From: an uncultured Lachnospiraceae bacterium | GTDB lineage: Bacteria; Bacillota; Clostridia; Lachnospirales; Lachnospiraceae | DNA: 11,664 nucleotides | Direction of reading: 5' to 3' | NCBI GenBank assembly: GCA_902803155.1 | Contig: CADCOU010000156.1 | Span: 1-11,664, forward strand | Part shown: positions 1 to 6,737 of the stretch, piece by piece | How the letters are laid out: each line of letters opens with the position of its first letter | Numbering within the stretch: the first letter of the stretch is position 1 | Program-made: the position numbers and the translations under genes | The notes under the pieces: model-generated | The model's database searches: none | What the model was told of the DNA's origin: nothing | The model's input: the letters and a program-made list of their open reading frames with translations, nothing else

Positions 1-1991
1 CCTGCTTTCATTTTTACCCGGTATGCCGGATCCATGGTAAGGAACTCATAGCCTCCCCTGCATCTGGCAGAGGCGTTGACCGGCTTCAGTTCGACATCCG
101 GCGACGTGAGGTCGCAGATACAGGCAGTGCCCTCCAGCGGGTCGAACCGCATGGACCGGATCTTCTCTAAACCGTTGATCTCGAAGGTCACCTCGTACCT
201 GCCCCCGGAGATCACGGTTTCCGTATGGATCGCATCCTCCTCATTGTATCCCCGGCCGAGGTCCAGATAGAGCGTCGCAGTGAGGCGCACATCCTCGCCG
301 GACCACTGAAGGTCTTTCAGGTCCGCCTTCCGCACAGGCTGTGCCCACGCGGCAAGCCGGTTCGCTCCGACATATTCTTTCTCGAACCGGTCCGCCCACT
401 TCCAGAATAACTGCCTCTCTGCCGGGCCGATCCCGTACTCTTTCAGAAGTTCTTCCTCAGGGAGAGTCTCTTTCAGAGAGCTGCAGCCGTTGTACAGTTC
501 ATTTACCGCACGCCACAGGATGAACTGAGCCGGGACGGGGAAATCGAAGACCCATTCCGCGTCGATGATCTGCGCGGTTCTCCCGCCGCTTCCGGATTCC
601 TGCAGAAAGATATTGTCAAGTATCAGGTCGATATTGGCCGGGCAGACCATCTCCCATTCTCTCTCATCGCCGGCAGGGCCGAAAACTCCGGCAAATTCCC
701 CTCCGGTCTTCCCCGGAGCGAACCGGTTCTCAAGGATCAGGTCCCACAGGAACGCGATCATTTCCCGGACGGCGTCCGTATCCTTTCTGTCTGCCGCTTC
801 AGCCGCTTCCCTGCCAAGGTTTCGCCCGCTCAGATACGGGTATTCACAGCTTCCGTCTTCGCGAAGCTCCCCCTTGAGGAGAGAAATCGTGTATTCTTCT
901 CCGCCCAGAGGCAGCACTGCGCTGCCGGCTGACTGCTCCGTCTCATGCATCTTCTTAAGGTGCATGGCAGCCTCCTCTGTCAGAGGGCTCTTGACAACCT
1001 TCCGGACGCCTTCCCTTTCACAGATCACGGTCCCGATCCGGAACCGTTTGTCACGGTCTGCGCTGAGCTTCGCGTAGATGATCTTCTCTTCTTCCGTTCC
1101 GGTCCCGGTATCTTTTATGGATGCTTCGATCAGGAAGGAGTTCATAAACCGGTCCATCACGCCTTCCCGGCACAGGGAAGCTGCCATCTGCCGTTCGGAA
1201 AAAAGCTCCAGTCTCCGGGGATTGAAGTTCCAGGCATTGCGCGCAAACCCGTCCGCGCTGAGAGAAGCATCGGTAAAGATCTCATTCGGGAATTTGTAGT
1301 CCGGCCAGGGATAATAAAACCTTCCTGAAGAAAGACCGCACCGTTTCAGCAGTTCTTCCCATTCCTGCCTGGAAAATGTGTGTACATCAGAATTGCCCGG
1401 ATAGTCCTTCAGACCCTCCATGTAATTATCTGTGTGGTCTTCCGGCGCGCCTGCGAAATACTTCAGGCCCAGCCGGTTCTCGATCGCGATCAGGATCGTC
1501 CCGTCTTCCTTCAGGTAGCTCAGGCATCTCTTCAGAAATGTTCCGTAGGGATCCGGTCCGTCCGTAAAGGAACCGGCGTATTCAAACACGCCGTTCAGCA
1601 CCACATAGTCAAACGGCTCAGGGAATTCCATGTCATTCAGATTCCCCGCCATGACAGTCAGGTTCCCGCAGTCCCTGTGGCGTTCGTAATTGATCGTGGA
1701 CCTTCTGTGTGACAGGTCCACGGAAGTTACGCTGCCGCATTTCCGGCTCAGGAGCCCCGTGATCGCGCCGGGGCCCGCCCCGATCTCAAGAACGGAAGCA
1801 TTTTCCCGGAACGGATACCAGCAGAGGATGTTTTCCCTGATGTGCGACAGATGATAAAGGACAGGAAATGACCTGTCGCCGGCTTCATCCGGCGACTTTC
1901 CTGCCCTGACGATCTCCAGGATCCGGTCCTCGATATCCCCGTCGGAATACTGATCCGTCCCTTTATAATATTCTGTGTCAAATCTGGCCAT
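1..1991 (-). CDS. SAM-dependent methyltransferase with kinase-like domain, WbdD-like architecture (3' end off window)
   Basis: This reading frame is open from the ATG at 1991 to the window edge: 663 codons, with no stop seen. Residues 1-245 form a class I methyltransferase; the SAM-binding loop is VLEIGAGPG (67-75), acidic D92 ends the next strand, and FDYVVLNGVFEY (127-138) is the motif-IV region. Residues 300-560 resemble a protein/aminoglycoside-kinase fold: a VVK lysine (K334) followed by a Glu-containing helix, a hinge-like CEYPYLSG (382-389), a catalytic-loop pattern NIDLILDN (453-460) with D455 and N460, and IIDAEW (475-480) with D477 in the DFG position. Residues 565-663 are a beta-rich segment containing RFDPLEG. 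The order methyltransferase then kinase is that of WbdD, which caps E. coli O8/O9a glycans. A GAGGAG ribosome site precedes the start, which lies 9 bp after the wzt stop. The methyltransferase is clear; the kinase fold and capping role are inferred and could be a pseudokinase. A coiled coil, if present, would lie off the window. Confidence 0.8.
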   Translation of the reverse strand, partial: MARFDTEYYKGTDQYSDGDIEDRILEIVRAGKSPDEAGDRSFPVLYHLSHIRENILCWYPFRENASVLEIGAGPGAITGLLSRKCGSVTSVDLSHRRSTINYERHRDCGNLTVMAGNLNDMEFPEPFDYVVLNGVFEYAGSFTDGPDPYGTFLKRCLSYLKEDGTILIAIENRLGLKYFAGAPEDHTDNYMEGLKDYPGNSDVHTFSRQEWEELLKRCGLSSGRFYYPWPDYKFPNEIFTDASLSADGFARNAWNFNPRRLELFSERQMAASLCREGVMDRFMNSFLIEASIKDTGTGTEEEKIIYAKLSADRDKRFRIGTVICEREGVRKVVKSPLTEEAAMHLKKMHETEQSAGSAVLPLGGEEYTISLLKGELREDGSCEYPYLSGRNLGREAAEAADRKDTDAVREMIAFLWDLILENRFAPGKTGGEFAGVFGPAGDEREWEMVCPANIDLILDNIFLQESGSGGRTAQIIDAEWVFDFPVPAQFILWRAVNELYNGCSSLKETLPEEELLKEYGIGPAERQLFWKWADRFEKEYVGANRLAAWAQPVRKADLKDLQWSGEDVRLTATLYLDLGRGYNEEDAIHTETVISGGRYEVTFEINGLEKIRSMRFDPLEGTACICDLTSPDVELKPVNASARCRGGYEFLTMDPAYRVKMKA

Positions 1992-2000
1992 GCTGTCTCC

Positions 2001-3314
2001 TCACTCTTCCGGATCCAGTACGCACTCACTGTTCATATCGTAAAATCCCACCGTGTCCCTGGAAGATACTACTGTCAGGGAGATGACATCATACAGGCGG
2101 TGAAATACCCGGAACATGCCGTCCTGATACCCTGTACAGCCCAGGGAGAGCAGATACTCCCCGCCCTGCAGATCGATCTTCTGCGTAAAGGTCACCACAT
2201 GCTCATCCCCTTCCCGCATCGTCGCGACCGGGATCTTCTCCATGGTCGTGTTGGTCCCGCAGATCTCGATCCCTTTCAGGTTCTTGATGGTAAATGCAAA
2301 AATCGGCTCCAGTACCGTTTCCCTGGCGCGGATCTTCATCTTCACCGTAAACTTCGATCCCTTCAGGAAATTGGAAGTGGGCAGTCCGTTCTCGTCGTAA
2401 AGCCCATAGTCAACGATCTCCGCATTCTTCTCCCCGTACTCCACAAGGCTCGGGTTGGCAGGGAACGCATCCTTCCACATCGGTTCAGAAGAGGACTCTC
2501 CCTTTTCCGCCCCTTCCCCGGACGGTCCGCCTGCCGCGTCGGAAGTCCCGGTCCCTTTCCGGAACTGGTCAACCAGAACCTTTTTGTAGATGTCGATCGC
2601 TTCCTTCGGAGAGCCCTCGAAGATCTTGTCCCCCTGGTTCAGCAGGATCGCGCGGTCGCAGTATCTCGAAATGGCGGAGAGATCATGGGAGACAAACAGG
2701 ATCGTCTTTCCTTCTCTCTTGAAATCTTCAAACTTGCGGTAGCATTTCGACTGGAAGAACACATCTCCCACCGACAGCGCCTCATCCACAATCAGGATCT
2801 CCGGATCAATAGTGATGGCGACTGCAAATGCCAGCCTCACGAACATGCCGCTTGAGTAGCTCTTTACCGGCTGGTTGATGTAATCCCCGATATCTGCAAA
2901 ATCAATAATGGCCTGCAGCCTCTGGTCGATCTCCTCCTTCGTGAACCCGATCATGGTTCCGTTCAGGTAGACATTCTCGATGCCGGTATACTCCATATTG
3001 AATCCTGCACCGAGTTCGAGGAGCGCACTGATTCGCCCGTCCACGCTGATCTCTCCGGAAGTCGGAGTCAGGACACCGGTAATGAGTTTCAGCATGGTGG
3101 ACTTGCCGGAACCGTTCGTCCCGATGATTCCCACCGTCTCGCCTTTTCCGACTTCGAAGTTCACATGGCTCAGAGCATGCTTCTCTTTGTAGTTCTTCTT
3201 AAAATCCAGTCCGAGCGATTCCCACAGGCGGTCTCTCTGCCGGTTGTAGAGCCGGTAGATCTTCGTGATATCCGTCACGCGGATCGCAAGTTCTTTTTCT
3301 GGTCTGTCTGACAT
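2001..3314 (-). CDS. wzt: Wzt-like polysaccharide ABC transporter ATP-binding protein with C-terminal glycan-binding domain
   Basis: This is the ATPase subunit of a polysaccharide exporter that works with the permease encoded just upstream. At 437 aa it is far longer than a bare ATPase and close to E. coli O9a Wzt. The nucleotide-binding domain spans about residues 5-250: Walker A GTNGSGKST (65-73), signature YSSGM (153-157), Walker B ILIVDE (173-178) and switch H210. A Gly/Ser/Glu-rich linker (252-280) leads to a beta-sandwich-like region (about 295-425) with the Wzt_C pattern, for example DYGLYDENG, FTIKNLKGIEICG and GGEYLLSLG. In O8/O9a systems this domain recognises the modified chain end. 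The start at 3314 is fixed by an in-frame TAA 16 bases upstream and by the alignment of the N-terminus, although no convincing Shine-Dalgarno precedes it. The repeat element at 3343-3504 ends 28 bp before the ATG. Confidence 0.93.
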   Translation of the reverse strand: MSDRPEKELAIRVTDITKIYRLYNRQRDRLWESLGLDFKKNYKEKHALSHVNFEVGKGETVGIIGTNGSGKSTMLKLITGVLTPTSGEISVDGRISALLELGAGFNMEYTGIENVYLNGTMIGFTKEEIDQRLQAIIDFADIGDYINQPVKSYSSGMFVRLAFAVAITIDPEILIVDEALSVGDVFFQSKCYRKFEDFKREGKTILFVSHDLSAISRYCDRAILLNQGDKIFEGSPKEAIDIYKKVLVDQFRKGTGTSDAAGGPSGEGAEKGESSSEPMWKDAFPANPSLVEYGEKNAEIVDYGLYDENGLPTSNFLKGSKFTVKMKIRARETVLEPIFAFTIKNLKGIEICGTNTTMEKIPVATMREGDEHVVTFTQKIDLQGGEYLLSLGCTGYQDGMFRVFHRLYDVISLTVVSSRDTVGFYDMNSECVLDPEE

Positions 3315-3342
3315 AGCGCAATATACTCGTTATTATTCACTC

Positions 3343-3504
3343 ACTTCGGAAGGCAACCCTGCAAACACGTCGCCTTCCCTCACTTTGCTTCGGTTGCATC
3401 TGCCTGCGCTCCCGCTCCTATAGATGCGTGGTCGCTCCGCGCATGCAAGCAACTCGCAAAGATCGGTCGGCTTCCTATGGTTTCGCAGGGTTGCCTTCCG
3501 AAGT
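3343..3504. repeat. 162-bp structured inverted-repeat element between wzm and wzt
   Basis: The outer arms are a perfect 20-bp inverted repeat: 3343-3362 begins ACTTCGGAAGGC and is the exact reverse complement of 3485-3504. Pairing continues inward: AAAC 3363-3366 with GTTT 3480-3483 (one bulged base); CTTTGC 3383-3388 with GCAAAG 3456-3461; GTTGC 3393-3397 with GCAAC 3449-3453; and a hairpin 3424-3431/3437-3444 with one G-T pair and loop TCGCT. The whole unit could fold as a long branched stem in RNA or as a cruciform in DNA. It has no T-tract after either arm, so it does not look like an intrinsic terminator. I found no clear target-site duplication and no protein. It could be a MITE-like repeat or a structured RNA; I do not recognise a named family. 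It occupies most of the 284-bp gap between two genes that are normally adjacent. Confidence 0.8.
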
Positions 3505-3598
3505 TCGCTCAAATTGCCGGAGCAGGATTGGTTTGCGGCTGAGTACCATAACATCAAGTCCATATTCTCTGTATGAACACCACGGCACTATCATATTA

Positions 3599-4390
3599 TC
3601 ATAAGACATCCGCAAAGTGTCCGCGGCTCCTTCGAAATGTCTTCACACCCCACAGGTAGGCGGCTGCCGTGAACAGCCAGAAATACAGAGTGAGCACGGG
3701 GTGCTCCCAGAAGGGTTTGCGGAAGATAAATGTATCGCGGTAGCCGTAGACGATGTAATACATCGGATTCATTTTGAACAGGTACACCAGCCACTTTGGC
3801 AGCCCGATCGAAGACAGGTCCCACATGATAGGGGTTGCCCACACGCCGATCTGCAGGACGATCGCGATCAGCTGCTCCATGTCGCGGAACAGTACCGTGA
3901 TCGCCGATGTCGCATAACTGAGGCTCAGTACCATCAGGAACATGCAGAATGAATAGTAAAATATCTGCAGTGTGAAGATTCCCGGGAATTTTCCGTAGAC
4001 ACAGTACAGAATGTACGTCAGCAGCACGAAGAAAGTGTGTACATACAGCGCGCTGACTGCCTTCACCATCGGCAGGATCTCGATCCGGAAGACTACCTTT
4101 TTCACCAGGTAACTGTATTCAACCAGGGATTTCGTTCCTCCCTGCAGCGCGTCGTTGAAATAGAACCACGGAACAAGCCCGGCAAGCATCCACAGGATAA
4201 ACGGAACCCCGCCGACCTGATTCGTCTGCCTCAGGCCGACCTGGAAGACAAACCAGTAGACCAGGACCGTTACGATCGGCTGCACCAGCGCCCAGACGAT
4301 CCCCAGGTAGGATCCCGCGAACTTTTTCCGGAAATCATTTTTTGCAAGCGTCCATATCAGACGGCGCTCTGTTACCAGGTATTTCAGCAT
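3599..4390 (-). CDS. wzm: Wzm-like ABC-2 type polysaccharide export permease
   Basis: This 263-aa protein has the length and layout of ABC-2 permeases that export lipid-linked glycans or teichoic acids across the cytoplasmic membrane. About six hydrophobic spans are visible, near residues 30-50, 62-80, 112-132, 142-165, 172-190 and 232-250. The N-terminal amphipathic stretch ending RKKFAGSYLG, followed by WALVQPI, is typical of the Wzm/TagG family. So are the PWFYFNDALQGGTKSLVE segment (74-91) and the MNPMYYIVYGYRD segment (207-219). The TGA stop of the upstream fusion gene lies 19 bp before this ATG, and GAGGAA sits about 13 bases ahead of it. It pairs functionally with the downstream ATPase even though 284 bp separate the two genes. 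The presence of a Wzt_C-type ATPase favours Wzm over TagG. Confidence 0.93.
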   Translation of the reverse strand: MLKYLVTERRLIWTLAKNDFRKKFAGSYLGIVWALVQPIVTVLVYWFVFQVGLRQTNQVGGVPFILWMLAGLVPWFYFNDALQGGTKSLVEYSYLVKKVVFRIEILPMVKAVSALYVHTFFVLLTYILYCVYGKFPGIFTLQIFYYSFCMFLMVLSLSYATSAITVLFRDMEQLIAIVLQIGVWATPIMWDLSSIGLPKWLVYLFKMNPMYYIVYGYRDTFIFRKPFWEHPVLTLYFWLFTAAAYLWGVKTFRRSRGHFADVL

Positions 4391-4409
4391 AGAATCCGTA
4401 TGTTTCCTC

Positions 4410-6737
4410 TCATGCCCTGGAGTACTTGATCACTCCGTGGATTGCGTAACTGACGAACAATGCGGCGCTCTTTACCGGGCCGAATCCCATATAGCGGTAT
4501 GCCTTGTATGTCATCGCCGCGCTTTTCAGTTTGCTGCCGCTCTTGCCCTTGGAAGAAACCCTGTATTTCAGAAGCGGCTCGTTGACCGCACACACTTCCT
4601 CGTACTCGCTGAGGATCTGCATCCAGGTGATGTAGTCCTCATGGGAATCTTCATGCGCCATCGGATGCCGTCTCGCAACCTTGGTCAGCATGACGACCGA
4701 GGAGCAGTTGATCTGATTGTGCCAGAGAAGATCCCGGTAGGTCAGGGTTTCCTTCACTCCGATCACACGTCCTGTCAGTTTCCCGGAATCATCCATCAGT
4801 TCTCTGCCGGTACAGCACAGCACGTCGCCGGTCTCATAGATCCTGGCGAACTGTTTCTTCAGTTTCTCTCTGTCCCAGACGTCATCCGCATCCAGGAACG
4901 CCACGTATTTGCCCCTTGCCAGCAGGACGCCTCTGTTGCGGCTCTTCGCGGCGCCAAGGTTGTTTTCATTGTGCAGGAACACCACTTCCGGATGATCCTC
5001 GTACAGTTTCTCGATCGATTCCAGATCGTCCGTCGACGCGTCGTCGATCACCAGGATCTCCATCTCCTGTACGCTCCCCCGCCCGATACGCTGCGCCGAT
5101 TCAAAATGCATATCCTGATCCAGCACGCTGTCGATCGCTTCTTTCAGCGTCGCGCTTCCGTTGTGAACCGGAATGATCACAGACACCAGAAGTCCGGGGG
5201 TCAGCGGCGCAGCGACATCCTTTGCACGGATTCCCTCAGGAAGGGCTGCGGCTGCTTCAGGCGTAACTTCTTCGTACCCACCTGCAGCTGTCTCATCTGA
5301 CCGCTTCAGTTCATCGATCGTATTCTGGACATCCTTTTCAAGCTGCCGTTTATCGGAGGCAACGTTACCTTCTCCTGCTGAGGCAGTTGTCTGCTCCTGC
5401 TCCACTCCTTCCGTATTCTCTTTCTGGAATAATATCTTGACGGTCGTCGCGACCAGCTGCAGATCCAGCAGCAGCGAATAATTCTCGATATAAGTCAGAT
5501 CCAGCTTCAGCTTGTCATAAGGTTTTGTATTGTACTTGCCATAGACCTGGGCATATCCGGTCAATCCTGCAAGTACTTTCAGACGGTACTTGAATTCCGG
5601 GATCTCTTCTTCGTACTGCGCAGCGATCTCCGGCCGCTCAGGCCTCGGACCGACGATCGACATATCGCCCCGGATGATGTTGAACAGCTGCGGCAGTTCA
5701 TCAAAATGGATCTTCCTGAGCACGCGTCCGACCGGAGTGATCCTGGAATCGCCCTTCGCGGCAAGCCTGGCTCCGCTCCGTCTCTCTGAATTCACCTCCA
5801 TCGAGCGGAACTTGATGATCCGGAATACGCGGCCATCCTTAGTCAGTCTGTCCTGCCTGTAGAATACCGGACCTCCGTCATACAGTTTCACCAGCAGGGC
5901 GATCAGAAGAAGGATCGGAGACAGGATCACGGTAAGAAGCACACAGACTATGACATCGAGCGCTCTTTTGATAAACTGCTGCTCTACGGTCAGACCGCGG
6001 TTCCTCATCAGCAGCAGAGGCGTATCGAACATGTGGATCTTCTCCGCACTCATGAGCATGATATCGGAAATCTTGGGACTGCAGTAACAGCGGACACCGA
6101 TCTCGTAGCAGTATTTCACAAGGAGATTGCGCTCATGAGCCGGCATATCGCCCAGGATGCACGCCTGATAGTTCGGGATCCTCTCTTTGATAAAATCGAT
6201 GCCCCGGTCGATCAGCACCGCTTCCGCGATATCATATTTATCCCTGCGGGATGCGATATTCTTGAGCAGTTTCTCCGGATTGTGCTCATCATAGATCAGA
6301 ATGACCGATTTCGGCGGATATATGGTGTTGTAGATCCACCTCATGAAGATGACCCACAATACCACAATGATCAGATTGATCGCTGTGAGCCGGAGCATGG
6401 GACCTATGTGATCGAGAAAACGCCAGCGGCCGATCAGAGCCAGCTGGATATAAGCAATAATATTGGTGCAGATCACCGAGCAGATCTGGGCGATGATCAC
6501 GTCCTGGACCCGCATGTAGCCCACTTTCAGTGCACCGAACAATTTGGACATCAGGAATACGATCAGGGCATACAGTCCGATCAGCACCCAATTGCCGCGC
6601 CTCCAGTAATAGATCTGGATGACAGAGCGGCGGTTGTATTCGGTATACCAGATATGGGCAAAATTCGCCGTCTGCAGCCCGATCACGAAAAGCGATGCAA
6701 AGAACATGATCAGGCGCTTATATCTCTCTCTTCTCAT
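4410..6737 (-). CDS. Fusion of polyprenyl-phosphate sugar-phosphate transferase and family-2 glycosyltransferase
   Basis: One uninterrupted 775-aa frame carries two enzymes. Residues 1-440 are a WbaP/WcaJ-type phosphoglycosyl transferase. It has four N-terminal membrane spans (about 8-25, 50-68, 78-100, 115-135), a CoA-binding-like soluble region (about 143-240), the membrane-dipping helix KRALDVIV onward (257-284), DGGPVFYRQDRL (287-298), FRIIKFRSM (305-313), the catalytic Asp-Glu pair in HFDELPQLFN (D346, E347) and SIVGPRPERPE (360-370). It should move a sugar phosphate from a nucleotide sugar to undecaprenyl phosphate. An acidic Ala/Thr/Glu-rich linker (440-512) leads to a GT-A domain (516-775) with VSVIIPVHN, VIDDAST (563-569) and FLDADD (614-619). 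The donor sugars cannot be read from sequence. The ATG overlaps the cdaR stop as TAATG, with AGAAGGA as ribosome site. The same chain may make the first two steps of the glycan. Confidence 0.92.
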   Translation of the reverse strand: MRRERYKRLIMFFASLFVIGLQTANFAHIWYTEYNRRSVIQIYYWRRGNWVLIGLYALIVFLMSKLFGALKVGYMRVQDVIIAQICSVICTNIIAYIQLALIGRWRFLDHIGPMLRLTAINLIIVVLWVIFMRWIYNTIYPPKSVILIYDEHNPEKLLKNIASRRDKYDIAEAVLIDRGIDFIKERIPNYQACILGDMPAHERNLLVKYCYEIGVRCYCSPKISDIMLMSAEKIHMFDTPLLLMRNRGLTVEQQFIKRALDVIVCVLLTVILSPILLLIALLVKLYDGGPVFYRQDRLTKDGRVFRIIKFRSMEVNSERRSGARLAAKGDSRITPVGRVLRKIHFDELPQLFNIIRGDMSIVGPRPERPEIAAQYEEEIPEFKYRLKVLAGLTGYAQVYGKYNTKPYDKLKLDLTYIENYSLLLDLQLVATTVKILFQKENTEGVEQEQTTASAGEGNVASDKRQLEKDVQNTIDELKRSDETAAGGYEEVTPEAAAALPEGIRAKDVAAPLTPGLLVSVIIPVHNGSATLKEAIDSVLDQDMHFESAQRIGRGSVQEMEILVIDDASTDDLESIEKLYEDHPEVVFLHNENNLGAAKSRNRGVLLARGKYVAFLDADDVWDREKLKKQFARIYETGDVLCCTGRELMDDSGKLTGRVIGVKETLTYRDLLWHNQINCSSVVMLTKVARRHPMAHEDSHEDYITWMQILSEYEEVCAVNEPLLKYRVSSKGKSGSKLKSAAMTYKAYRYMGFGPVKSAALFVSYAIHGVIKYSRA

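Noticed and set aside
2100..2855. 251-codon plus-strand frame opposite wzt
   Set aside because: It is antisense to the ATPase with its Walker and signature motifs; its sequence is His/Arg/Leu-rich shadow translation.
3343..3504. Reading the inverted repeat as a rho-independent terminator
   Set aside because: Neither strand has a T-tract after the stem and the loop is far too large and branched; wzt downstream also needs transcription through it.
3333..3563. Minus-strand frame of 76 codons between wzm and wzt
   Set aside because: It lies almost wholly on the inverted-repeat element, has a composition dictated by the stems and no ribosome site or family resemblance, so it is not called as a gene.
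3603..3643. AAGACAT...ATGTCTT inverted repeat at the end of wzm
   Set aside because: Only seven base pairs, inside coding sequence, with no T-tract or other sign of function.
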